Source: Cherax quadricarinatus
Taxonomy: Eukaryota; Arthropoda; Malacostraca; Decapoda; Parastacidae
Reading direction: 5' to 3'
Length of the DNA stretch: 64,000 bases
NCBI RefSeq assembly: GCF_038502225.1
Contig: NC_091298.1
Location: 36,390,844-36,454,843 of the forward strand
In this document: in pieces, positions 1 through 13,700 of the stretch
Layout of the letters: the number at the start of each line of letters is the position of its first letter
Position numbering within the stretch: the stretch's first letter is position 1
Notes under the pieces: model-generated
The model's database searches: none
What the model saw: only the letters and a program-made list of their open reading frames with translations
Told to the model about the DNA's origin: nothing
Program-made: the position numbers and the translations under genes

Positions 1-1458
1 CTGCAGTGCCGGGCACCAGCAGTGGCTGCAATGCCAGGCACCAGCAGTGGCTGCAGTGCCAGGCACAAGCAGTGGCTGCAGTGATAGGCACCATCAGTGA
101 CTGCAGTGCCAGGCACCAGCAGTGGCTGCAGTGCCAGGCACCAGCAGTGGCTGCAGTGCAAGGCACCAGCAGTGGCTGCAGTGCCAGGCACCAGCAGTGG
201 CTGCAGTGCCAGGCACCAGCACTGGCTGCAGAGCCAGGCACCAGCAGTGGCTGCAGTGATAGGCACCAGCAGTGGCTGCAGTGATAGGCACCAGCAGTGG
301 CTGCAGTGCCAGGCACCAGCAGTGGCTGCAGTGCCAGGCACCAGCAGTGGCTACAGTGATAGGCACCAGCAGTGACTGCAGTGCCAGGCACCAGCAGTGG
401 CTGCAGTGATAGGCACCAGCAGTGGCTGCAGTGATAGGCACCAGCAGTGGCTGCAGTGCCGGGCACCAGCAGTGGCTGCAATGCCAGGCACCAGCAGTGG
501 CTGCAGTGCCAGGCACAAGCAGTGGCTGCAGTGATAGGCACCATCAGTGACTGCAGTGCCAGGCACCAGCAGTGGCTTCAGTGATAGGCACCAGCAGTGG
601 CTGCAGTGATAGGCACCAGCAGTGGCTGCAGTGCCAGGCACTAGCAGTGGCTGCAGTGCCAGGCACCAGCAGTGGCTACAGTGATAGGCACCAGCAGTGA
701 CTGCAGTGCCAGGCACCAGCAGTGGCTTCAGTGATAGGCACCAGCAGTGGCTGCAGTGATAGGCACCAGCAGTGGCTGCAGTGCCAGGCACCAGCAGTGG
801 CTGCAGTGCCAGGCACCAGCAGTGGCTACAGTGATAGGCACCAGCAGTGACTGCAGTGCCAGGCACCAGCAGTGGCTGCAGTGATAGACACCAGCAGTGA
901 CTGCAGTGCCAGGCACCAGCAGTGGCTGCAGTGCCAGGCACCAGCAGTGGCTACAGTGATAGGCACCAGCAGTGACTGCAGTGCCAGGCACCAGCAGTGG
1001 CTGCAGTGCCAGGCACCAGCAGTGGCTGCAGTGCCAGGCACCAGCAGTGGCTGCAGTGATAGACACCAGCAGTGACTGCAGTGCCAGGCACCAGCAGTGG
1101 CTGCAGTGCCAGGCACCAGCAGTGACTGCAGTGCCAGGCACCAGCAGTGGCTGCAGTGATAGACACCAGCAGTGACTGCAGTGCCAGGCACCAGCAGTGG
1201 CTGCAGTGCCAGGCACCAGCACTGGCTGCAGAGCCAGGCACCAGCAGTGGCTGCAGTGATAGACACCAGCAGTGACTGCAGTGCCAGGCACCAGCAGTGG
1301 CTGCAGTGCCAGGCACCAGCAGTGGCTGCAGTGCCAGGCACCAGCAGTGGCTGCAGTGCCAGGCACCAGCAGTGGCTGCAGTGCCAGGCACCAGCAGTGG
1401 CTGCAGTGCCAGGCACCAGCAGTGGCTGCAGTGCCAGGCACCAGCAGTGGCTGCAGTG
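1..1458. repeat. 25-bp minisatellite array (PstI-bearing unit)
   Basis: About 58 tandem copies of a 25-bp unit, consensus CTGCAGTGCCAGGCACCAGC followed by AGTGG. Nearly every unit starts with a PstI site (CTGCAG). Units fall into a few variants (GCCAGG, GATAGG, GATAGA, and ACTGG instead of AGTGG) that recur in the same local order, so the array grew partly by duplication of multi-unit blocks. It runs off the left edge of the window, so its full length is unknown. Because 25 is not a multiple of 3 and most units lack stops, all the reading frames here are by-products of the repeat and I do not call them genes. Confidence 0.97.
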
Positions 1459-1584
1459 TGTCACACGATTTTACCAGTCAGTTTACAACTGACACTCGTG
1501 TGGTAGTTGTGCTTCGCTCTTAGTGAAATAATGAAGTCTTGTACTTTTCGAAATTTTGTTTATACATTCAGTTACCCATCACAG

Positions 1585-2615
1585 TGCAAAAGAAAACCAA
1601 AAAGTTATAATAAGAATAAATTTCATGAACACTGGGAAAATAAGCTTTATTTTTTGTGGGCCCATCGGGGAAACCGTTGTTAATTGTTTGTGACAACATC
1701 TCTCAGATAATACAACACATTACCATAATATACACAGTGAAAAAAAAACATCAGGCTGAAATAGAAGAAAAACTGAAATTATTGATTGGGTTTGAGTTAG
1801 AGAAAGAATATGTGATTAAGAAAAAGGATGAAATAGAAAGAAAACAAAATATATTGTTGAAATTAAGACACATGTACAACATCTGGGTATCTTTACTGTA
1901 GACGTTTCGCCATCCAGTGGCTTTATCAATACAAATTCCAGGATGGCGAAACGTCTACAATAAAGATACCCAGATGTTGCACATGTGTCTTAATTTCATC
2001 TTGTCGGCATTATATACCATTCTTGCACAAAATATATAGTTGAAGGAAGTTGTGAAAGTGGGGCGATAACGACAACGTCCTGCGACATGGCCTTAGTGTT
2101 GGCTTAAAAACGGACGCCTCTATCTGATGAAGAAGAAATTGTTAAGCCTTGTGTCCCATGATGTATCTGAGCAACTGAAAGACCTTGCCCAGACTTGTAC
2201 TTTCTTTTTATTACCTTTGAACGAGTCTGCTGACACACATGATGTAGCCCAGAGCATTTTTATAAGAGGAACTGATAATAATTTTAACATCTCTGAAGAA
2301 CTTATCATAAAAACTTATTCATAAAAACAAGAGGATCAAACATATCTGGCAAAATAAAGTCATGTCTAGAAAACTTGCGACTAGATACTAATAGTCACCA
2401 GTGTTTGTAGTGACTGCAACTTTGACTGAATTTTTTTTAGTCTTCCTCTACTAAAATGCCACTGCATTGTACACCATGAGTCACTGTCGAAAAGGATTCA
2501 AATGTGCAGCATGTTATGCTATTGCCTGTGAAATGTGTGAATGAAATTAGAGCAAGAGAAACAAACAGAAGAGAATTCAGAGAATATTGTGAATTCTTAG
2601 ATTTGGAATATTAAA
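1585..2615 (+). pseudogene. Decayed hAT/ZBED-like transposase (GTF2IRD2/ZBED5 type), interrupted
   Basis: Several pieces in different frames resemble a hAT-type transposase of the class that gave rise to vertebrate ZBED5 and GTF2IRD2. Near 1585-1655 a basic stretch reads KRKPKSYNKNKF...HWENKLYF. After a frameshift at 1656, GPSGKPLLIVCDN looks like the start of a BED zinc finger. A charged stretch (EKEYVIKKKDEIERKQ) follows to about 1855. At 2127-2320 the catalytic-core signature region reads SADTHDVAQSIFIRG, close to the family's DESTD-x-DxAQ-x-IFIRG block. At about 2455-2610 a further block (EIRARETNRREFREY) resembles the family's motif before the hAT core end. Stops, frameshifts and a Penelope end inserted at about 1856-2022 show it is dead. 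This rests on remembered family motifs, not a search. Confidence 0.6.
1856..2022. mobile_element. Penelope-type terminal hairpin inserted in the hAT relic
   Basis: Two arms (about 1856-1915 and 1941-2000) form an imperfect inverted repeat around a 25-bp centre. Each contains the string GATGGCGAAACGTCTAC or its complement, followed by a sequence ending in CACATGTGTCTTAATTTC. The same architecture marks the ends of the Penelope-like element at 58355-63486. The minus strand of the left arm reads TTGATAAAGCCACTGG then ATGGCGAAACGTC, laid out like a hammerhead ribozyme (catalytic box, stem II GCCA/TGGC, GAAAC, GTC cleavage site) with two changed bases in the first catalytic box. No reading frame is left. 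Confidence 0.6.
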
Positions 2616-3597
2616 TCATATTACGTAAAAATGCTAAATATGCCCATATTAACATAATTTAATTGGGGTAAAAGTGCCGTATGGCGCACCTGAACTACAC
2701 CGTGAAAGAATTGGCGCATTAATTACAAAAGACTGAGCAACCCTGCACTCTAACAACACCTGATTTTACACTGTTTACTATAACTGTTTGGGTTATATTT
2801 CTTAGGAATTTAAATATGTAATGACGACCTTTCCAATTACAGTATTTCTCTTGCATGCTTTTGTAAGCACTTATCCTGTGGTAACACTTAACAAAGACTT
2901 TCACAAAGTCAGGGTACACTCATCTGCTTTATGCTTGTCTTTTAGGGTTTCCGAGACCATGTAATGATCCTCATTGCTAGAGGCAGGAGCAACCTGTTAT
3001 GACCCCGTGCTAACAAAGGTTGCGCTGTTTCTGATATTCCATGTGACTGGCAATCAGTATTTAATATTCATTCAAAAACATTGAAAATGTCTATTTTTCA
3101 AATGTTTACTGTCACCTTTGTTGAGTGTTGCTATAACAGTGAATTTTATTGACCGTGAGATGAGTCCAGCATCCAGCCTCCATCTTGCTTCTCGCACTTC
3201 ATCAAAGCAAGTATGAACATAAGAAACAAGTAGTAAGTAATTAAATTTTATTTAAGCTTCGAGTATACATCAGTACAATATTTTGTAAGTTATTTCACGA
3301 ACCTTCAACCAGTAATAATTGAAAGGGTATAAAATTTGAAGCCCATTTGATAAAGCGTCATTAAGATATATACGAAAGCCTTAGGTAGACAAGAAAATTC
3401 TAGTTTAATCTAGTACAAACGTTTTAAAGGCTCACTAAACTCGCTAAATTTAAAATTAATATAAAAACAAGAGTTTTCAACATTAATTTTCTTTTATGCT
3501 GCGTCTTCTATTTAAATCCATGCAATCCACTTAAGATTTTTTCTAATTTCTACAAAATTTAATTTGATAAAAATAAATCAATACCTGGATACCTAGA
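2616..3597. other. Unassigned A+T-rich stretch
   Basis: I see no convincing coding frame, tandem repeat or element end here. It may be an old decayed repeat. Confidence 0.5.
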
Positions 3598-4090
3598 GTA
3601 TACCTGGAGAGAGTTTCAGGGGTCAACGCCCCCGCGACCCGGTCTGAGACCAGGCCTCGTGGTGGATCAGGGTCTAATCAACCAGGCTGTTAGTGCTGGC
3701 CACACGCAAACTGACGTACAAACAACAGCCCGGCTGGTTAGGTACTGACTTTAGGTGTCTGTCCAGTGCCTTCTTGAAGACAGACAGGGGTCCATTGGTA
3801 ATCCACGTTATTTATGCTGGGAGGCAGCTGAACAGTCCTGGGCCCCGGACACTTATTGCGTTGTCTCTCAGTGTACTCGTGGCGCCCCTGCTTTTCATTG
3901 GGGGAATGTTGCATCTTCTGCCGAGTCTTTTGCTTTCATAGGGACTGATTTTTCGTGTGCAAGTTTGGTACTAATCTTTCTATGATTTTCCAAGTGTATA
4001 TTATCATGTATCTCTCTCGCCTGCTTTCCAGGGAATACATATCAAGCGCCTTTAACCGTTCCCAGTAATTTAGGTGCATTAACGTGCATA
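3598..4090 (-). mobile_element. LINE 3'-end fragment (same family as 20871-21346 and the 42840-46090 element)
   Basis: Read on the minus strand, this is the end of a non-LTR retrotransposon ORF2 plus its 3' UTR. The stretch SVRGPRLF...CLPA, visible more clearly in the sister copy at 20871-21346, is typical of the far C-terminus of LINE reverse-transcriptase proteins. It is followed by a G+C-rich tail (complement of TTTCAGGGGTCAACGCCCCC). The segment NSLVD...PPRGLVS matches the end of the longer element near 45945-46080 (NRLVD...CEAWL). It is 5'-truncated, as LINE insertions usually are, and frames are broken. Confidence 0.7.
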
Positions 4091-4390
4091 TGTCCGCCGT
4101 GAAAGTAAAATTTTATATGTACAAAGCCCAGGTTCAACGAAAAGAAATTTCCTTCTAATTAGCACACATCACCGATTAAGTGTCTGACGCCGACCAGAAA
4201 AAATATTATTACTTATAAAATAATTTACTTAATAAAATTTGCAATTTGAAATTTACAAGTATCAAAGGGAAAGTTGAACCTTCCTTTAATAAAGCCATCA
4301 ACACTAAAGTCTGAAGCTTATCAGGAAAAAACATTCAACGGTAATTGCTCTGAATCCAGCGATTACCAGCTTTACAACAATATTATTAAA

Positions 4391-6357
4391 ATCCTGTGGT
4401 AGTAGGTTAGTAGATAGTAACCACCTGGGAGGTACTACCATCCTGTGGTAGTAGGTTGGTAGATAGCAACCACCTGGGAGGTACTACCATCCTGTGGTAG
4501 TAGGTTGGTAGACAGCAGCCACCTGGGAGGTATTACCATCCTGTGGTAGTAGGTTGGTAGACAGCAACCACCTGGGAGGTACTACCATCCTGTGGTAGTA
4601 GGTTGGTAGATAGCAACCACCTGGGAGGTACTACCATCCTGTGGTAGTAGGTTGGTAGATAGCAACCACCTGGGAGGTACTACCAACCTGTGGTAGTAGG
4701 TTGGTAAGCAGCAACCACCTGGGAGGTACTACCAACCTGTGGTAGTAGGTTGGTAGATAGCAACCACCTGGGAGGTACTACCATCCTGTGGTAGTAGGTT
4801 GGTAGATAGCAAGCACCTGGGAGGTACTGCCAACCTGTGAGAGTAGGTTGGTAGATAACAACCACCTGGGAGGTACTACCATCCTGTGGTAGTAGGTTGG
4901 TAGACAGCAACCACCTGGGAGGTACTACCATCCTGTGGTAGTAGGTTGGTAGATAGCAACCACATGGGAGCTACTACCATCCTGTGGTAGTAGGTTGGTA
5001 GATAGCAACCACCTGGGAGGTACTACCAACCTGTCGTAGTAGGTTGGTAGACAGCAACCACCTGGGAGGTACTACCAACCTGTGGTAGTAGGTTGGTAGA
5101 TAGCAACCACCTGGGAGATACTACCATCCTGTGGTAGTAGGTTGGTAGATAGCAACCACCTGGGAGGTACTACCATCCTCTGGTAGTAGGTTGGTAGACA
5201 GCATCCACCTGGGAGGTACTACCATCCTGTGGTAGTAGGTTGGTAGAAAGCAACCACCTGGGAGGTACTACCATCCTGTGGTAGTAGGTTGGTAGATAGC
5301 AACCACCTGGGAGGTACTAGCATCCTGTGGTAGTAGGTTGGTAGACAGCAACCACCTGGGAGGTACTACCATCCTGTGGTAGTAGGTTGGTAGATAGCAA
5401 CCACCTGGGAGGTACTACCATCCTGTGGTAGTAGGTTGGTAGATAGCAACCACCTGGGAGGTACTACCATCCTGTGGTAGTAGGTTGGTAGATAGCAACC
5501 ACCTGGGAGGTACTACCATCCTGTGGTAGTAGGTTGGTAGACAGCAGCCACCTGGGAGGTACTACCATCCAGTGGTAGTAGGTTGGTAGACAGCAACCTC
5601 CTGGGAGGTATTACCATCCTGTGGTAGTAGGTTGGTAGACAGCAACCACCTGGGAGGTACTACAATCCTGTGGTAGTAGGTTGGTAGATAGCAACCACCT
5701 GGGAGGTACTACCATCCTGTGGTAGTAGGTTGGTAGACAGCAACCACCTGGGAGGTACTACCATCCTGTGGTAGTAGGTTGGTAGACAGCAACCACCTGG
5801 GAGGTACTACCATCCTGAGGTAGTAGGTTGGTAGATAGCAACCACCTGGGAGGTACTACCATCCTGTGGTAGTAGGTTGGTAGACAGCAACCACCTGGGA
5901 GGTACTACCATCCTGTGGTAGTAGGTTGGTAGACAGCAACCACCTGGGAGGTACTACCATCCTGTGGTAGTAGGTTGGTAGATAGCAACCACCTGGGAGG
6001 TACTACCATCCTGTGGTAGTAGGTTGGTAGATATAACCACCTGGGAGGTACTACCATCCTGTGGTAGTAGGTTGGTAGACAACAACCACCTGGGAGGTAC
6101 TACCATCCTGTGGTAGTAGGTTGGTAGATAGCAACCACCTGGGAGGTACTACCATCCTATGGTAGTAGGTTGGTAGACAGCAACCACCTGGGAGGTACTA
6201 CCATCCTATGGTAGTAGGTTGGTAGACAGCAACCACCTGGGAGGTACTACCATCCTATGGTAGTATGTTGGTAGACAGCAAGCACCTGGGAGGTACTACC
6301 ATCCTGTGGTAGTAGGTTGGTAGACAGCAACCACCTGCGAATTACTACCATCCTGTG
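4391..6357. repeat. 49-bp minisatellite array
   Basis: About 40 head-to-tail copies of a 49-bp unit containing GGTTGGTAGATAGCAACCAC, CTGGGAGGTACTACCATCC and TGTGGTAGTA. Units are very similar; the commonest alternation is GATAGC versus GACAGC. TGGTAGTAGG/GGTACTACCA-type complementarity inside the unit could form a small hairpin. A single close relative (GGTTGGTAGACAGCAACCAC, then CAGGGAAGTACTACCGTCC) lies at 49610-49650 at the 5' end of the RTE-like LINE, suggesting the array grew from an RTE 5' end or a SINE carrying the same head. The minus-strand frame at 4680-4931 is a repeat artefact. Confidence 0.96.
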
Positions 6358-6377
6358 GTTCAGAGAATTCACAAACT

Positions 6378-6500
6378 GATAAATTAGATACATGTGCAAC
6401 ACTTCGGTACCTTCAGCAGAGTTCTTTGTATGGACTGATGAAGTCACTGTGTGGCGTAACGTTTCCTCAGTAAAGATACCCAAGTGTCTAATTTATCAAC
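6378..6500 (+). mobile_element. Penelope-type end fragment with hammerhead-like core
   Basis: An inverted repeat (left arm GATAAATTAGATACATG..., right arm ...GTGTCTAATTTATC) encloses CTGATGAAGTCACTGTGTGG followed by CGTAACGTTTCC. CTGATGA is the intact first catalytic box of a hammerhead ribozyme and GTCAC/GTGGC could form stem II. The second box reads GTAAC instead of GAAAC, so this copy is probably inactive. Hammerhead motifs in Penelope-like element ends are established knowledge; the assignment here is from pattern only. Confidence 0.6.
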
Positions 6501-6910
6501 CTTTTGCTTCTCTGTGCCATATATCTACACTTAAGACAATCCTAAGGATTCTCATAGGAGTCTCGTTTCAGGCTGCCCATGATAGCCTCAACTATAAACG
6601 AATATAATTTGAATACGCCCCAGTATTATTATATAATAAACATTTATCATGTTTTATAATTCTGACTCTACAGTATTCCGTTCATGAAAGGTAAAACAAC
6701 GAACATGACTCTGGCTTCCCACCAGTTTGCCGAGTTATTGCGAATTCTGAATTGCCTAAAATCGTATTTGATTCCTGGGCTGTTCACTGTTTTGATATCC
6801 TAACTTCTAGTGGTTTGCCCTACTCTCCCACATAAGATAAGATGTAACTATTGCAACCAGTTCTTCTGTAAGAAAAACCAACAAAATTTTGAGGAGAATT
6901 ATCAAGATCC
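6501..6910. other. Unassigned stretch
   Basis: No coding frame, repeat or element terminus that I can support. Confidence 0.5.
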
Positions 6911-7786
<876 letters not shown>

Positions 7787-10700
7787 CTTCCTCAGTAGCT
7801 TACAAACTTCCTCAGTAGCTTACAAACTTCCTCAGTAGCTTACAAACTTCCTCAGTAGCTTATAAACTTCCTCAGTAGCTTACAAACTTCCTCAGTAGCT
7901 TACAAACTTCCTCAGTAGCTTACAAACTTCCTCAGTAGCTTACAAACTTCCTCAGTAGCTTACAAACTTCCTCAGTAGCTTATAAACTTCCTCAGTAGCT
8001 TACAAACTTCCTCAGTAGCTTACAAACTTCCTCAGTAGCTTATAAACTTCCTCAGTAGCTTACAAACTTCCTCAGTAGCTTACAAACTTCCACAGTAGCT
8101 TACACACTTCCTCAGTAGCTTACAAACTTCCTCAGTAGCTTATAAACTTCCTCAGTAGCTTACAAACTTCCTCAGTAGCTTACAAACTTCCTCAGTAGCT
8201 TACAAACTTCCTCAGTAGCTTACAAACTTCCTCAGTAGCTTACAAACTTCCTCAGTAGCTTACAAACTTCCTCAGTAGCTTACAAACTTCCTCAGTAGCT
8301 TACAAACTTCCTCAGTAGCTTACAAACTTCCTCAGTAGCTTACAAACTTCCTCAGTAGCTTTCAAACTTTCTCAGTAGCTTACAAACTTCCTCAGTAACT
8401 TACAAACTTCCTCAGTAGCTTACAAACTTCCTCAGTAGCTTACAAACTTCCTCAGTAGCTTACAAACTTCCTCAGTAGCTTACAAACTTCCTCAGTAGCT
8501 TACAAACTTCCTCAGTAGCTTACAAACTTCCTCAGTAGCTTACAAACTTCCTCAGTAGCTTACAAACTTCCTCAGTAGCTTACAAACTTCCTCAGTAGCT
8601 TTCAAACTTTCTCAGTAGCTTACAAACTTCCTCAGTAACTTACAAACTTCCTCAGTAGCTTACAAACTTCCTCAGTAGCTTACAAACTTCCTCAGTAGCT
8701 TACACACTTCCTCAGTAGCTTACAAACTTCCTCAGTAGCTTAAAAACTTTCTCAGAAGCTTACAAACTTCCTCAGTAACTTACAAACTTCTTCAGTAGCT
8801 TACAAATTCCTCAGTAGCTTACAAACTTCCTCAGTAGCTTACAAACTTCCTCAGTAGCTTACAAACTTTCTCAGTAGCTTACAAACTTCCTCAGTAACTT
8901 ACAAACTTCCTCAGTAGGTTACAAACTTCCTCAGTAGCTTACAAACTTCCTCAGTAGCTTACAAACTTTCTCAGTAGCTTACAAACTTTCTCAGTAGCGC
9001 ACAAACTTCCTCAGTAGCTTGAAAACTTCCTCAGTAGCTTACAAACTTCCTCAGTAGCTTACAAACTTCCTCAGTAACTTACAAACTTCCTCAGTAGGTT
9101 ACAAACTTCCTCAGTAGCTTACAAACTTTCTCAGTAGCTTACAAACTTCCTCAGTAACTTACAAACTTCCTCAGTAGGTTACAAACTTCCTCAGTAGCTT
9201 ACAAACTTCCTCAGTAGCTTACAAAATTTCTCAGTAGCTTACAAACTTTCTCAGTAGCGCACAAACTTCCTCAGTAGCTTGAAAACTTCCTCAGTAGCTT
9301 ACAAACTTCCTCAGTAGCTTACAAACTTCCTCAGTGGCTTACACACTTCCTCAGTAGCATACAAACTTCCTCAGTAGCTTACACACTTCCTCAGTAGCTT
9401 ACAAACGTCCTATGTAGCTTACAAACTTCCTCAGTAGCTTACACACTTTCTCAGTAGCTTACAAACTTCCTCAGTAGCTTACACACTTCCTCAGTAGCTT
9501 ACAAACTTCCTCAGTAGCTTACTTCCTCAGAATCTTACAAACTTCCTCAGTAGCTTACAAACTTCCTCAGAAGCTTGCAAACTTCCTCAGTGGCTTACAA
9601 AATTCATCAGTAGCATACACACTTCCTCAGAAGCTTACAAACTTCCTCAGTAGCTTACACACTTCCGCAGTAGCTTACAAACTTCCTCAGAAGCTTGCAC
9701 ACTTCCTCAGTACCTTACAAATTCCCCAGTAGCTTACACACTTCCTCAGTAGCTTACAAACTTCCTAAGTAGCTTACACACTTCCTCAGCAGCTTACAAA
9801 CTTCCACAGTAGCTTACACACTTCCTCTGTAGCTTACAAACTTCCTCAGTAGCTTACAAACTTCCGCAGAAGCTTACAAATTTCCTCAGTAGCTTACAAA
9901 CTTCCTCAGTAACTTACACACTTCCTCAGTAGCTTACAAACTTCCTCAGTAGCTTACACACTTCCTCAGTAGCTTACAAACTTCCTCAGTAGCTTACACA
10001 CTTCCTCAGTAGCTTACAAACTTCCTCAGTAGCTTACAATATTTCTCAGTAGCTAACAAACTTCCTCAGTAGCTTACAAACTTCCTCAGTAGCTTACAAA
10101 CTTCCTCAGTAGTTTATACACTTCCTCAGAAGCTTACAAACTTCCTATGTAGCTTACAAATTTCCTCAGCAGGTTACACACTTCCTCAGTAGTTTACAAA
10201 TTTCCTCCGTAGATTACAAACTCCCTCAGTTGCTTACACACTTCCTCAGTAGCTTACAAACTTCCTCAGTAGCTTTACAAACTTCTTCAGTAGCTTACAA
10301 ACTTTCTCAGTAGCTTACAAACTTCCTCAGCAGCTTACAAACTTCTTCAGTAGCTTACAAACTTTCTCAGTAGCGTACAAAATACCTCAGTAGCTTGTAA
10401 ACTTGCTCAGTAGCTTACAAACTTCCTAAGTAGTTTATACACTTCCTCAGAAGCTTACAAACTTCCTATGTAGCTTACAAATTTCCTCAGCAGGTTACAC
10501 ACTTCCTCAGTAGTTTACAAATTTCCTCCGTAGATTACAAACTCCCTCAGTTGCTTACACACTTCCTCAGTAGCTTACAAACTTCCTCAGTAGCTTACAA
10601 ACTTCCTCAGTAGCTTACAAACTTCCTCAGTAGCTTACAAACTTCCTCAGTAGCTTACAAACTTCCTCAGTAGCTTACAAACTTCCTCAGTAGCTTACAA

Positions 10701-13700
10701 ACTTCCTCAGTAGCTTTACAAACTTCTTCAGTAGCTTACAAACTTTCTCAGTAGCTTACAAACTTCCTCAGCAGCTTACAAACTTCTTCAGTAGCTTACA
10801 AACTTTCTCAGTAGCGTACAAAATACCTCAGTAGCTTGTAAACTTGCTCAGTAGCTTACAAACTTCCTCAGTAGCTTACAAACTTTCTCAGTAGCTTACA
10901 AACTTCCTCAGTAGCTTACACACTTCCTCAGTAGCTTACAATCTTCCTCAGTAGCTTACACACTTCCTCAGTAGCTTACAAACTTCCTAAGTAGCTTACA
11001 AACTTCCTCAGTAGCTTACAAACTTCCACAGTAGCTTACAAACTTCCTCAGTAGCTTACACACTTCCTCAGTAGCTCACAACCTTCTTCAGTAGCTTACA
11101 AACGTCCTATGTAGCTTACAAACTTCTTCAGTAGCTTACAAACTTCCTCAGTAGCTTACAAACTTCCTCAGTAGCTTACACACTTCCTCAGTAGCTTACA
11201 AACTTCCTCAGTAGCTTACTTTCTCAGTAGCTTTCAAACTTCCTCAGTAGCTTACAAACTTCCTCAGAAGCTTACAAACTTCCTCAGTAGCTTACAAACT
11301 TCCTCTGTAGCTTACACACTTCCTCAGTAGCTTACAATCTTCATCAGTAGCTTACACACTTCCTCAGTAGCTTACAAACTTCCTCAGTAGCTTTCACACT
11401 TCCTCAGTAGCTTACAAACTTCCTCAGTAGCTTTCAAACTTCCTCAGAAGCTTCCAAACTTCCTCAGTAGCTTACAAACTTCCTCAGTAGCATAGAAACT
11501 TTCTCAGTAGCTTACAAACTTCCTCAGTAGCTTACACACTTCCTCAGTAGCTTTCAAACTTCCTCAGTAGCTTAGCACACTTCCTCAGTAGCTAACAAAG
11601 CTTCCTCAGCTTACACTTCCTCTTACAAACTTCCTCAGTAACTTACAAACTTCCTCAGTAGCTTACAAACTTCTTGAGCAGCTTACACACTTCCTTAGTA
11701 GCTTACAAACTTCCTCAGTTGCTTACAAATTTCCTCAGTAGCTTACACACTTCCTCAGTAGCTTACAAACTTCCTCAGTGGTTTACACACTTCCTCAGTA
11801 GCTATAAACTTCCTCAGTGGCTTACAAACTTCCTCAGTAGCATACAAACATCCTAAGTAGCTTACAAACTTCCTCAGTAGCTTACAAACGTCCTATGTAG
11901 CTTACAAACTTCCTCAGTAGCTTACACACTTCCTCCGTAGCTTACAAACTTCCTCAGTAGCTTACACACTTTCTCAGTAGCTTACAAACTTCCTCAGTAG
12001 CTTACTTCCTCAGTAGCTTACAAACTTCCTCAGTAGCTTACAACCTTTCTCAGTAGCTTACAAACTTCCTCAGTAGCTTACACACTTCCTCAGTAGTTTA
12101 CGAACTTCCTCAGTAGCTTTCATACTTCCTCAGTAACTTGCAAACTTCCTCAGTAGCTTGCACACTTCGTCAGTAGCTTAGAAACTTTTTCAGTAGCTTA
12201 CAAACTTCCTCAGAAGCTTACAAACTTCCTCAGTAGCTTACAAACTTCCTCAGTAGCATACAAACTTCTTCAGTAACTTACACACATCCTCAGTAGCCTA
12301 CGCACTTCCTCAGTAGCTTGCAAACTTCCTCAGTATCTTGCACACTTCCTCAGTAGCTTACAAACTTCCTCAGAAGCTTACACACTTCCTCAGTAGCTTA
12401 CAAGCTTCCTCAGTAGCTTACACACTTCCTCAGTAGCTTACAAACTTCGTCAGTAGCTTACACACTTCATCAGGAGCTTACAAACTTTCTCAGTAGCTTA
12501 CAAACTTCCTCAGAAGCTTACAAACTTCCTCAGTAGCTTGCAAACTTCCTCTGTAGCTTACACACTTCCTCAGAAGCTTACACACTTCCTCAGTAGCTTA
12601 CAAACTTCCTCAGTAGCTTACACACTTCCTCAGTAGCTTACAAGCTTCCTAAGTAGCTTGCACACTTCCTCAGTAGCTAACAAAACTTCCTCAGTAGCTT
12701 ACAAACTTCCTCAGTAGCTTACAAGCTTCTTCAGTAGCTTACACACTTCCTTAGTAGGTTACAAACTTCCTCAGTAGCTTACACACTTCCTCAGTAGCTT
12801 ACAAGCTTCCTAAGTAGCTTACACACTTCCTCAGTAGCTAACAAAACTTCCTCAGTAGCTTACAAACTTCCTCAGTAGCTTACAAATTTCTTTAGTGCCT
12901 TACACACTTCCTCAGTAGCTTACAAACTTCCTCAGTGGTTTACACACTTCCTCAGTAGCTTACAAACTTCCTCAGTAGCTTACAAACTTCCTCAGTAGCC
13001 TACAAACTTCCTAAGTAGCTTACAAATGTCCTCAGTAGCTTACAAACTTCCTCAGTTGCTTACAAACTTCCTCAGTAGCTTACAAACTTCCTCAGTTGCT
13101 TACAAACTTCCTAAGTAGCTTACACACTTCCTCAGCAGCTTACAAACTTCCACAGTAGCTTACACACTTCCTCTGTAGCTTACAAACTTCCTCAGTAGCT
13201 TACAAACTTCCGCAGAAGCTTACAAATTTCCTCAGTAGCTTACAAACTTCCTCAGTAACTTACACACTTCCTCAGTAGCTTACAAACTTCCTCAGTAGCT
13301 TACACACTTCCTCAGTTGCTTACAAACTTCCTCAGTAGCTTACACACTTCCTCAGTAGCTTACAAACTTCCTCAGTAGCTTACAATATTTCTCAGTAGCT
13401 ATCAAACTTCCTCAGTAGCTTACAAACTTCCCCAGTAGCTTACAAACTTCCTCAGTAGTTTATACACTTCCTCAGAAGCTTACAAACTTCCTATGTAGCT
13501 TACAAATTTCCTCAGCAGGTTACACACTTCCTCAGTAGTAGATTACAAACTCCCTCAGTTGCTTACACACTTCTCAGTAGCTTACAAACTTCCTCAGTAG
13601 CTTACAAACAATCTTCCTCAGCTTACAAACTTCCTCAGTAGCTTACAAACTTCCTCAGTAGCTTACAAACTTCCTCAGTAGCTTACAAACTTCCTCAGTA

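Noticed and set aside
1..1492. Cys/His-rich or Gln/Ala-rich frames on both strands
   Set aside because: The 25-bp repeat read in rotating frames; no start context or domain.
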